This document shows, in pieces, positions 1-6,168 of a DNA stretch of 6,168 nt. The translations under genes and the position numbers were made by a program. Numbering within the stretch: the stretch's first letter is position 1; every line of letters starts with the position of its first letter. This stretch comes from Arcobacter sp. (lineage in GTDB: Bacteria; Campylobacterota; Campylobacteria; Campylobacterales; Arcobacteraceae), in contig JADGEG010000121.1 in NCBI GenBank assembly GCA_016744485.1, forward strand, positions 1 to 6,168, read 5' to 3'. A model generated the notes under the pieces. It was not told where the DNA came from. It worked only from the letters and a program-made list of their open reading frames with translations, and searched no databases.

Positions 1-492
1 TCTTGAAACTGATCCAGATAAAGCATTATTATATAAGATATACTTCATTGCTCTTTGTTTTGTATTTGCTGTTTTACTTTCTATTGAAGTTATCATATTT
101 CCACGATTTGGATAAGGAAACAATGTAAATAAACAATTAATTGCTAAATCAGACTTTTTATCTACACTTCTTAACTCTATAACATTAGTCACATCAACTA
201 GTAAAGTATCTTGCATATTTCTTGCAAATTGTTCTACTGCTTTTTTTTGTTCTAAAGTGATATTTAAAGAACTTATATATTTATCTATATCATCTCTTAT
301 ATTATTATTGTTGGTATCAGGTCCTTTAATACTTGTTGACCTATTTAGTACAGCTATTTGCCCTTTATCTTCTAAGTCTTGAATAGTTTTTGCTTTTGTA
401 TCTTCTTTTGAACTAGAAGAATCATTAACACAAGCACTAAAAAAAAGTGCACATAAGCTAGTAAGGATTATCTTACTTATTTTATTTTTCAT
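1..492 (-). CDS. Putative lipoprotein of unknown function, 3' part cut off by the left edge
   Basis: An open frame of 164 codons starts with ATG at 492-490 and runs without a stop to base 1, so the C-terminal part is outside the window. The N-terminus is a lipoprotein signal peptide: basic MKNKISK, a short hydrophobic stretch, then FSAC with the lipidated cysteine at residue 21, followed by a Ser-rich linker. I infer export and anchoring in the envelope. Residues 59-68 (DTNNNNIRDD) resemble the Asp/Asn-rich calcium-binding loops written as D-x-N-x-NGIRDD in many exported proteins. A downstream segment near residues 142-160 (NTKQRAMKYILYNNALSG) and a lone Cys120 look family-specific. The AAGGA ribosome site at 502-498 lies 5 bases from the ATG and supports this start. 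A promoter at 532-524 makes it a unit separate from the sulfur genes. No enzymatic function can be assigned. Confidence 0.8.
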   Translation of the reverse strand, partial: MKNKISKIILTSLCALFFSACVNDSSSSKEDTKAKTIQDLEDKGQIAVLNRSTSIKGPDTNNNNIRDDIDKYISSLNITLEQKKAVEQFARNMQDTLLVDVTNVIELRSVDKKSDLAINCLFTLFPYPNRGNMITSIESKTANTKQRAMKYILYNNALSGSVSR

Positions 493-523
493 TGGTTTCC
501 TTTTTGAATTATTTATTTTAATA

Positions 524-532
524 ATTATAACA
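524..532 (-). promoter_or_regulatory. Extended -10 promoter of the lipoprotein gene
   Basis: Read on the minus strand, bases 532-524 are TGTTATAAT, a perfect TGnTATAAT extended -10 element. The -35 position, 17 bases upstream at 552-547, reads TTTAAG, which is a poor match to TTGACA. Extended -10 boxes without a good -35 are known to be typical of housekeeping sigma promoters in Campylobacterota. Transcription would start near base 517, giving a leader of about 25 bases before the lipoprotein ATG at 492. In such AT-rich DNA chance matches occur, but the exact consensus in the only suitable gap is persuasive. Confidence 0.6.
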
Positions 533-568
533 TATATTATATTTAACTTAAAACATAAACTATATTAT

Positions 569-1876
569 TTATTTTTTAATAATCGATTTTTTAATAGAAT
601 TTAAAAGTTTATCGATATCATCTTTTGTTTGAGAAAAATGAATAGAAATTCTTAACCAACCTGGTTTATCACTTATATCAACACCATCTTTTAAATCTAA
701 TAAATCATGACCATAAGGTCCAGCACAAGAACATCCTGCTCGTGTTTGAATACCTGAATTTTTTGATATACTATCACATAAGATATAAGGGTCATCATCT
801 CCTATGTTAAAAGATACTATTCCTATATTTTTTGAGTTTTGATTTCCGTATATGGTACAATTTGGAATCTTATTTAATTCTTTTATAAAATAAGTCATAT
901 TTTCATTTTTTCTTTTTGCAATAAACTCAAAACCTATTTCATTTCGTAAACAATAAGATAAGGAAGCTTTAATAAATTGTAAAATTCCAGGAGTGCCTGC
1001 TGTTTCTCTTATAACGGGATCATCATTATATCTTTGAGATGATTGGCTAACATAAGTAACTGTTCCACCTCCTGCAAATGTAGGGGGCAAAGAAGTATCG
1101 ATTAAATCTTTTTTTATTATTAATAAACCACAAGAACCAGGTCCACCTAAGAGTTTATGAGCTGAGGTAACCATAGCATCATAATACGAACAATCAATAT
1201 TCATATAAGAAGAACAAGCAGCTGCATCAAAACACACTAAAGCATTATATTTTCTTAATAATTGTGATATTTTTTTATAAGGAGTTATTATTCCTGTGAC
1301 ATTAGATGCTACAGAAAAACTTCCTATAATTTCTCTGTTTTGATTTTCTTTTAAGATATTTTCAAGATGAAGTAAGTCTAATAAACCTTCATCATTTAAG
1401 CTAACTCTTTGTAATTCACATAATGCTTCTCTATATGATACTTCATTTGAATGATGTTCATAAGGGCCTATTATTACTAAGGGAAGTTTTTTCTTATCAA
1501 TTTTTATATTTAAGCGCTTTAATGTATGTGGAGGTATATAAAGCCCTAATAATTCTTGAAATTTTTTTATAGCCCATGTTGCACCAAAAGCACAAGGAAG
1601 TATTATAAAATCATCATTTAAGTCTAAACATTTATGTAAATTATCATATGCTTCATTATAATAATCGTTCGTTTTTGATGCCATAGAGGCTTCTTTTGAA
1701 TGAGTATTCGCATATGTTTTTAATACATCAAATAATCTATTTTCAATTTGTCTAAAAGCTAAACCAGAGGCAATATAATCAAAATATAAATCTTTATGAC
1801 TTCCAATGGTATTATATTTTATATACTGTAATTTATCAGTTCTTGGGTTAAAAAAACGACGAAACAAATCACTCAT
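569..1876 (-). CDS. Class-V PLP-dependent aminotransferase, cysteine-desulfurase-like
   Basis: A 435-residue fold-type I PLP enzyme of the class-V aminotransferase / NifS-SufS superfamily. Visible landmarks: EHHSNE (140-145) matches the EHHAN segment of SufS, whose histidine stacks on PLP; SNVTG (191-195) matches the substrate-pocket SNV-G motif; Asp217 in CFDAAAC should contact the PLP ring nitrogen; SAHK (238-241) gives Lys241 as Schiff-base lysine, followed by LLGGPGSCG; GGGTV (269-273) and RETAGTP (290-296) follow; the C-terminal loop TRAGCSCAGPYGHDLL (378-393) carries Cys382 and Cys384 where desulfurases have their catalytic cysteine. The Gln of the SufS DGAQA motif is replaced by Ala220. 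At 435 residues it is longer than SufS (about 406). It fits a widespread uncharacterised family with GCSCAGPYGH loops, so the exact reaction is open. The ribosome site AGGA at 1888-1885 lies 8 bases from the ATG. It follows cysN by 63 bases on the same strand, so a link to sulfur metabolism is likely but inferred. Confidence 0.85.
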   Translation of the reverse strand: MSDLFRRFFNPRTDKLQYIKYNTIGSHKDLYFDYIASGLAFRQIENRLFDVLKTYANTHSKEASMASKTNDYYNEAYDNLHKCLDLNDDFIILPCAFGATWAIKKFQELLGLYIPPHTLKRLNIKIDKKKLPLVIIGPYEHHSNEVSYREALCELQRVSLNDEGLLDLLHLENILKENQNREIIGSFSVASNVTGIITPYKKISQLLRKYNALVCFDAAACSSYMNIDCSYYDAMVTSAHKLLGGPGSCGLLIIKKDLIDTSLPPTFAGGGTVTYVSQSSQRYNDDPVIRETAGTPGILQFIKASLSYCLRNEIGFEFIAKRKNENMTYFIKELNKIPNCTIYGNQNSKNIGIVSFNIGDDDPYILCDSISKNSGIQTRAGCSCAGPYGHDLLDLKDGVDISDKPGWLRISIHFSQTKDDIDKLLNSIKKSIIKK

Positions 1877-1939
1877 AATATAAATCCTATTTTAGACATT
1901 AATATGAGTGAATAGTAGCATATAATAAGTTAATAAGCT

Positions 1940-3352
1940 TTAAGATATTGTTTTACTTTCCCAATGTGGAAAATGTTTTCTTATTAAAGTATTTAATTCT
2001 ATTTCAAATTCACTATGTTCATTAATTTTTGTTTGTACAGAAGTTTGAGACTTATTTACAATCATTCCAGCTCCAACGGTATCATTTGTAATTTTATCAA
2101 TTATAATAAAAGAACCCATAGCTTTAATATGATTATATGAATCATAAGCAATACTTTGATTTAAAGCAAGTTTTGCATGTGCTATTTCATTTAAGTTTAA
2201 AGTATTACATTCTTGTTGTTCTAATGTATTAACATCTGTTTTATAATAAAAACTATCGAAGCTCCCTGTTGTTAGTGTTGAAGCTCTTTTTATATAATAA
2301 TTTGTACTTTTAGTTAGTGGTTTGTCATCCATCCACACAATATTAACATCTAATGTATCAGACATATCGGCTTGTTCATCACTTTTAACTAGTATATCAC
2401 CTCTACTTATATCAATTTCATCATTTAAAGTAATACTTATTGCCATTTGTGCATAAGCATAGGGTAAATTTCCATCATAAGTTACTAATTCTTTGACTGT
2501 TGAACTTTTACCTGATGGTAAAACTGTAATACTATCGCCTATGCTTATAATTCCAGATGAAACAGTTCCACAATAAGCTCTAAAGTTTAAATTCGGACGA
2601 TTAACATATTGAACTGGCATTCTAAAATGAACTAAATCTCTATCACTTTCTATTTCAATAGTTTCTAAAGTATTCATTAAAGTATTACCTTTATACCAAG
2701 GTGACTTTGAACTAAGATTAACTACATTATCACCATTTAAAGCCGATAAAGGAATGAATGTTATATCAGTGCTTAAATTTATTTCATCTGCAAATTCTTC
2801 ATAATTAGCAAGAATTTCATTATATTTATCTTCGCTAAAATCAACTAAATCCATTTTATTTATAGCAATAATTAAGTGTTTAATTCCTAGTAGTTTTGTA
2901 ATAAAACTATGACGTCTTGTTTGTGTTTGAACACCATATCTAGCATCTATTAAAATAATTGCTAAATCAGCCGTTGAAGCTCCTGTAGCCATATTTCTTG
3001 TATATTGTTCATGTCCTGGGGTATCTGCTATTATAAATTTTCGCTTATCAGTTGCAAAATATCTATATGCTACATCAATAGTAATACCTTGTTCCCTCTC
3101 AGACTGTAAACCATCAACTAACAATGCTAAATCAAATTCACCTTCTGTTGTCCCACTTTTAAGAGAATCTTTTTTAATTGCAGCTAATTGATCTTCAAAA
3201 ATCATTTTTGAATCATGTAATAATCTTCCGATTAAAGTACTTTTACCGTCATCAACACTTCCACAAGTTATAAATCTAAGTAATTGTTTGTTTTCGTGTT
3301 CTTTTAAATAGCTTTCTATATCAGTAGTTATTTTTGTTTCTTGAATGCTCAT
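1940..3352 (-). CDS. cysN: Sulfate adenylyltransferase large subunit, GTPase (CysN)
   Basis: A 470-residue GTPase subunit of ATP sulfurylase. With CysD it makes APS and pyrophosphate from sulfate and ATP in the cytoplasm, using GTP hydrolysis to drive the unfavourable reaction. All translation-factor-type GTPase motifs are present: P-loop GSVDDGKS (31-38), GITID (89-93), DTPGH (110-114), NKMD (165-168) and SAL (203-205). Beta-barrel domains follow, starting around FRMPVQYVNRPNL, and the C-terminus ends in the family-typical LIRKHFPHW. Length and sequence follow E. coli CysN (475 residues) closely. No C-terminal APS kinase domain is fused. The start MSIQETK at 3352 is chosen over an in-frame ATG at 3403 because the latter lies inside the conserved end of cysD, while AAGGA at 3367-3363 is well placed for 3352. 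One base separates it from the cysD stop, so the two subunits are probably translationally coupled. Confidence 0.97.
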   Translation of the reverse strand: MSIQETKITTDIESYLKEHENKQLLRFITCGSVDDGKSTLIGRLLHDSKMIFEDQLAAIKKDSLKSGTTEGEFDLALLVDGLQSEREQGITIDVAYRYFATDKRKFIIADTPGHEQYTRNMATGASTADLAIILIDARYGVQTQTRRHSFITKLLGIKHLIIAINKMDLVDFSEDKYNEILANYEEFADEINLSTDITFIPLSALNGDNVVNLSSKSPWYKGNTLMNTLETIEIESDRDLVHFRMPVQYVNRPNLNFRAYCGTVSSGIISIGDSITVLPSGKSSTVKELVTYDGNLPYAYAQMAISITLNDEIDISRGDILVKSDEQADMSDTLDVNIVWMDDKPLTKSTNYYIKRASTLTTGSFDSFYYKTDVNTLEQQECNTLNLNEIAHAKLALNQSIAYDSYNHIKAMGSFIIIDKITNDTVGAGMIVNKSQTSVQTKINEHSEFEIELNTLIRKHFPHWESKTIS

Positions 3353-3353
3353 T

Positions 3354-4265
3354 TTAAAAGTATCCTTGTATTTTTTTCTTTTCCATTGAACCAGCTGAAT
3401 CATTATCTATAACTCTTCCTTGTCTCTCACTTGTTTTTGTTAGTAACATTTCTTGAATAATCTCAGGTAAACTTGAAGCTGTTGATTGAACTGCTCCTGT
3501 TAAAGGGTAACATCCTAATGTTCTAAACCGTACAGATTCCATTTTAGGAACTTCATCTTTTTCTAAAGGTAATCTATTATCATCTACTAAAATTTTAACA
3601 CCATCACGCATTACAACTGGTCTTTTTTTAGCCAAATATAAAGGTACAATAGGAATATCTTCAAGATAAATATATTGCCAAATATCTAATTCTGTCCAGT
3701 TTGAAAGAGGAAATACTCTAATAGATTCACTTTTTTTTACTCGTGCATTATATAAATTCCAAAGCTCTGGTCTTTGGTTTTTTGGATCCCATCTATGTTT
3801 TTCATCTCTAAAAGAATAAATTCGCTCTTTTGCTCTTGATTTCTCTTCATCTCTTCTTGCACCTCCAAAAACAGCATCGAATTTCCATTTATTTAATGCT
3901 TGTTTCAAAGCTTGTGTTTTCATAATATCTGTATGAACTTCACTTCCATGTGAAAAAGGTCCAATGCTTTGCTCAACTCCTTCTTCATTTATATGTACTA
4001 GTAACTCAAAACCTACTTCTTTAGCTCTTTTATCACGAAACTCAATCATTTCTTTAAATTTCCAAGTAGTATCTACATGCACTAGTGGAAATGGCAATTT
4101 TGCTGGATAAAAGGCTTTTTGTGCCAAATGCAACATAACAGCTGAGTCTTTTCCAACTGAGTAAAGCATGGCAGGATTATCAAATTCAGCTATTACTTCT
4201 CTCATAATATGTAATGATTCTGCTTCTAATTGTTTTAAATGTGTTAATTTCTTTGTGTCTATCAT
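3354..4265 (-). CDS. cysD: Sulfate adenylyltransferase small subunit (CysD)
   Basis: A 303-residue catalytic subunit of ATP sulfurylase, partner of the CysN encoded immediately downstream. It transfers the AMP moiety of ATP to sulfate, giving APS. It belongs to the PP-loop (N-type ATP pyrophosphatase) superfamily, with the pyrophosphate-binding loop SVGKDS at residues 36-41 after the family-typical start LTHLKQLEAESLHI. Other nearly invariant blocks are HTDIMKT (111-117), GGARRDEEKSRAKERIYSFR (134-153), WDPKNQRPELWN (159-170), VFPLSNWTELDIWQYI (184-199) and the terminal SERQGRVIDNDSAGS segment ending QGYF. Length and sequence agree with E. coli CysD (302 residues). The only ribosome site is a weak GAGAT at 4275-4271, 5 bases from the ATG. 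The gene begins 39 bases after cysH in the same operon. Confidence 0.97.
   Translation of the reverse strand: MIDTKKLTHLKQLEAESLHIMREVIAEFDNPAMLYSVGKDSAVMLHLAQKAFYPAKLPFPLVHVDTTWKFKEMIEFRDKRAKEVGFELLVHINEEGVEQSIGPFSHGSEVHTDIMKTQALKQALNKWKFDAVFGGARRDEEKSRAKERIYSFRDEKHRWDPKNQRPELWNLYNARVKKSESIRVFPLSNWTELDIWQYIYLEDIPIVPLYLAKKRPVVMRDGVKILVDDNRLPLEKDEVPKMESVRFRTLGCYPLTGAVQSTASSLPEIIQEMLLTKTSERQGRVIDNDSAGSMEKKKIQGYF
3363..3367 (-). promoter_or_regulatory. Ribosome binding site that fixes the cysN start
   Basis: The minus strand reads AAGGA at 3367-3363, 10 bases before the ATG at 3352. It lies within the last codons of cysD and supports a start just after the cysD stop rather than the upstream in-frame ATG at 3403. 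Confidence 0.7.
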
Positions 4266-4304
4266 TTTTTATCTCATTTCTTTAAATCAATTTAAACTAT
4301 ATAT

Positions 4305-5015
4305 TTATTTTATGTGTAAACCACATTCTTTATGCTCAGGATTTTCCCACCACCATCTTCCACTTCGTACATCTTCACCATTTTTTATAGCTCTTGTACA
4401 TGGTGAGCAACCAAGAGAAGGAAAACCTTTATCATGAAGTTTATTATAAGGAATTTTATTTTCTTTTATAAATTTCCAAATATCATCTTCACTCCAAAAT
4501 AATAAAGGGTTTACTTTTATTGTTTTATGATTTGCATCATATTCTACTATCTTAAGATTTTCTCTTGTTATACTTTGAGATGCTCTTAATCCAGTAATCC
4601 AAATATCTATAGATTGTAAAGCTCTTTGTAAAGGTTCTATTTTTCTTACAAAACAACAGGCTTTTCGTTTTTCTATACTTTCATAAAAGCCATTTATTCC
4701 TTGTGTATTATATAAATTTTCAATAGCTTGGGATTGTGGGAAAAAAACATTTAATTTTGTATTATATTTTAAATTTGTTTCATCTATTAAAGCATAAGTT
4801 TCATCGTGCAATCGTCCAGTATCAAGTGTAAAAATATTTGCATTTTTATCTATATTTAAAATCATATGAGTTAATACTTGATCTTCAGCACCTAAAGATG
4901 AAGAAAATCCAAGTTTATTTTTATATTTTTTTAAAAGATATTGTAATATATCTTGTGTTTGTTTATTGTTAAATTTTTCATTTAATTCTTTTACAATATT
5001 TACAATATTATTCAT
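4305..5015 (-). CDS. cysH: Assimilatory adenylyl-sulfate (APS) reductase, [4Fe-4S] type (CysH)
   Basis: A 236-residue CysH-family reductase that turns activated sulfate into sulfite with thioredoxin-type electrons. The PP-loop equivalent SSSLGAED lies at 38-45 and LDTGRLHDET at 64-73. The protein has the paired cysteines Cys120-Cys121 (KACCFVRK) and Cys203-x-x-Cys206 (SLGCSPCTR), the four ligands of the [4Fe-4S] cluster that marks APS reductases of the plant/Pseudomonas/Bacillus type. The enterobacterial PAPS reductase lacks them. RSGRWWW (217-223) and the C-terminal KECGLH (229-234) carry the nucleophilic Cys231 that forms the thiosulfonate intermediate. APS rather than PAPS is therefore the expected substrate (family knowledge), which fits the lack of an APS kinase here. 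The start at 5015 follows AGGAT at 5025-5021, which overlaps the stop of the upstream DUF2061 gene. It lies 39 bases upstream of cysD. Confidence 0.95.
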   Translation of the reverse strand: MNNIVNIVKELNEKFNNKQTQDILQYLLKKYKNKLGFSSSLGAEDQVLTHMILNIDKNANIFTLDTGRLHDETYALIDETNLKYNTKLNVFFPQSQAIENLYNTQGINGFYESIEKRKACCFVRKIEPLQRALQSIDIWITGLRASQSITRENLKIVEYDANHKTIKVNPLLFWSEDDIWKFIKENKIPYNKLHDKGFPSLGCSPCTRAIKNGEDVRSGRWWWENPEHKECGLHIK

Positions 5016-5020
5016 TTTTC

Positions 5021-5025
5021 ATCCT
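5021..5025 (-). promoter_or_regulatory. cysH ribosome binding site overlapping the upstream stop codon
   Basis: On the minus strand AGGAT (5025-5021) lies 5 bases from the cysH ATG at 5015. Its first two bases are the last two of the TAG stop (5026-5024) of the DUF2061 gene. This arrangement suggests that ribosomes finishing the membrane protein help initiate cysH. Confidence 0.65.
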
Positions 5026-5242
5026 AAATATGATAATCAGGTTCTTTACCTAAAGATATTTTATTCCATGTTCGCTCATGAACATAATACAAAAACATTT
5101 TTGTAAATACCTCAATTGAACCAATTGATGCCGCCATTGTTAAATTTCCTGTAATAAAATATGAAATAATAATAGTATCAAGAGTACCTAAGGTTCTCCA
5201 AGATACTGCTTTTAAAAATGATCTAGAAGCTTTTTCTTTCAT
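5024..5242 (-). CDS. DUF2061 small membrane protein in the cys operon
   Basis: A 72-residue protein that matches what I know of the DUF2061 family: a basic N-terminus (MKEKASRSFLKAVSWR), the signature SWRTLGTLDT (14-23), and a C-terminal YYVHERTWNKI (52-62). Two hydrophobic stretches, about 18-33 and 35-55, are likely membrane helices joined by the tight turn TGNLT, so I infer an inner-membrane hairpin. The family is full length at this size; nothing is truncated. Its function is not established. It sits 27 bases after cysK and 8 bases before cysH, within a run of sulfate assimilation genes, so a role in sulfate or sulfite handling is an attractive guess from context only. There is no recognisable Shine-Dalgarno before the ATG at 5242 (the preceding bases are AAAAATAAA), so translation may depend on ribosomes finishing cysK or on the A-rich leader. 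Confidence 0.88.
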   Translation of the reverse strand: MKEKASRSFLKAVSWRTLGTLDTIIISYFITGNLTMAASIGSIEVFTKMFLYYVHERTWNKISLGKEPDYHI

Positions 5243-5269
5243 TTTATTTTTATAATATAAAGATGAGCT

Positions 5270-6168
5270 TTAGGCATCTTCATATAATCCTGAACTAAGA
5301 TATCTTTCCCCTGTATCACATAAAATAGTAATAATGACTTTACCTTTGTTTTCTTCTCTTTGTGCTACTTGTGTTGATACAAAAACATTTGCTCCTGAAG
5401 AAATACCTACAAGTAAACCTTCATTTTTTGCCAAGGCTCTTGAAGTTTCAATGGCATCTTCATTGCTAACTTGTATAACTTCATCATATATTTCAGTATT
5501 TAAAACATCAGGGATAAAACCAGCACCAATACCTTGAATTTTATGCGGACCTGGGTTTCCTCCACTTAAAATAGGTGAAGCTTCTGGTTCAACAGCGATG
5601 ATTTGAATATTTTTATTATATTTTTTTAAAATTTCTCCAATTCCAGTAATAGAACCACCAGTTCCAATAGCACAAACTAAAATGTCAATTTTACCGTTTG
5701 TATCTGCTAAAATTTCTTGTGCAGTTGTAAGCCTATGAATTTCAGGATTTGATTTATTTACAAATTGCTGAGGAATAAAAGAATTTTCAGTTTGCCCAGC
5801 TAATTCAATAGCTTTATCAACAGCACCTTTCATTCCTTTTGCTGGTTCAGTTAATACTAAATTCGCACCCATAGCTTTTAATAATTGACGTCTTTCTAAA
5901 CTCATAGAAGAAGGCATAGTAAGAATTAATTTTATTTTTAACGCAGCACAAACACAAGCAAGTGCTATACCAGTATTTCCTGATGTTGGTTCTATAACTG
6001 TAGTATTAGTATTAATTAAACCTTTTTTTAAAGAATTATTTATCATATTATTACCAATTCTATCTTTAACAGAATGAGTTGGATTCATAAATTCACATTT
6101 TCCTAAAACAATTGTATCATTGACACTTGCTTTTTGTAATTGTACAAGTGGAGTATTGCCTATTAATC
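5270..6168 (-). CDS. cysK: Cysteine synthase A / O-acetylserine sulfhydrylase, N-terminus cut off by the right edge
   Basis: The frame runs from the edge to TAA at 5272-5270 and gives 298 visible residues. The first ATG in view (6088) is internal: upstream codons encode LIGNTPLVQLQK, the conserved N-terminal CysK motif, so the true start is only a few residues beyond the window. The enzyme is fold-type II and PLP-dependent, making cysteine and acetate from O-acetylserine and sulfide. Visible landmarks: NPTHSVKDR with the Schiff-base lysine (codon at 6067-6065); TSGNTG, the substrate-carboxylate loop (visible residues 61-66); MSLERRQLLKAMGANLVLT; GTGGSITG, which binds the PLP phosphate (168-175); GPHKIQGIGAGFIP; and SSGAN near the end. 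The protein stops soon after GERYLSSGLYEDA, without the short tail of E. coli CysK. These blocks favour CysK over CysM. It is the most upstream gene seen of the cys run, followed 27 bases later by the DUF2061 gene. Confidence 0.95.
   Translation of the reverse strand, partial: LIGNTPLVQLQKASVNDTIVLGKCEFMNPTHSVKDRIGNNMINNSLKKGLINTNTTVIEPTSGNTGIALACVCAALKIKLILTMPSSMSLERRQLLKAMGANLVLTEPAKGMKGAVDKAIELAGQTENSFIPQQFVNKSNPEIHRLTTAQEILADTNGKIDILVCAIGTGGSITGIGEILKKYNKNIQIIAVEPEASPILSGGNPGPHKIQGIGAGFIPDVLNTEIYDEVIQVSNEDAIETSRALAKNEGLLVGISSGANVFVSTQVAQREENKGKVIITILCDTGERYLSSGLYEDA

Noticed and set aside
507..526. A 7-bp inverted repeat with a 6-base loop (AATTATT / AATAATT)
   Set aside because: It is made only of A and T, would be a weak hairpin, overlaps the -10 region, and such repeats are expected by chance in this composition. 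It is neither a terminator nor a convincing operator.
1912..1920. Possible extended -10 TGCTACTAT before the aminotransferase gene
   Set aside because: Only four of six -10 bases match and I find no supporting -35; too weak to annotate as a promoter in AT-rich DNA.
3353..3403. A 17-codon N-terminal extension of cysN starting at the in-frame ATG at 3403
   Set aside because: It lies wholly within the conserved C-terminal coding sequence of cysD; the AG-rich stretch before it encodes the conserved SERQGR segment. The start at 3352 has a good AAGGA site and matches the usual CysN N-terminus.
4168..4437. An 89-codon plus-strand open frame
   Set aside because: It is antisense to cysD and cysH, spans their junction, and its translation shows no family features; both minus-strand genes are certain.
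5243..5269. Possible promoter (TTATATTATA) between cysK and the DUF2061 gene
   Set aside because: The 27-base gap is almost purely A and T, so such matches are uninformative, and the spacing fits a continuous operon.
5334..5537. A 67-codon plus-strand open frame
   Set aside because: It lies entirely antisense to the well-conserved 3' part of cysK and looks like a shadow of that gene.
5270..6088. cysK read as a complete gene starting at the ATG at 6088
   Set aside because: The frame stays open to the window edge and encodes LIGNTPLVQLQK upstream, an essential part of CysK. The ATG is internal and precedes the PLP lysine by only seven residues.

Overview
The window is visibly AT-rich and every gene I can support lies on the minus strand, so transcription runs from the right edge to the left. 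It carries most of an assimilatory sulfate reduction operon of a Gram-negative bacterium. The low GC, the short Shine-Dalgarno sites, the extended -10 promoter style and the lipoprotein signal suggest Campylobacterota, perhaps an Arcobacter relative. That placement is inference from style and general similarity, not from a marker gene.

Layout in the direction of transcription: cysK (O-acetylserine sulfhydrylase, N-terminus cut by the right edge), a small DUF2061 membrane protein, cysH ([4Fe-4S] APS reductase), cysD and cysN (the two subunits of ATP sulfurylase), then after a 63-base gap a class-V PLP-dependent aminotransferase related to cysteine desulfurases. Beyond a 76-base gap with its own extended -10 promoter, a separate unit begins: a lipoprotein gene cut by the left edge. 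No stretch above 300 bases lacks a gene.

The genes form a pathway. CysDN turns sulfate and ATP into adenosine 5'-phosphosulfate (APS). CysH reduces APS directly to sulfite, so no APS kinase is needed; none is present and CysN has no fused kinase domain. Sulfite reductase, the sulfate transporter and serine acetyltransferase are not in the window. CysK joins sulfide to O-acetylserine to make cysteine. The aminotransferase-like enzyme could act on cysteine or a related sulfur compound, but its reaction is unknown to me.

I do not see a novel defence system, mobile element, CRISPR array or RNA gene. The two loose ends worth attention are the DUF2061 protein embedded in the cys operon and the desulfurase-like enzyme with a two-cysteine GCSCAGPYGH active-site loop.
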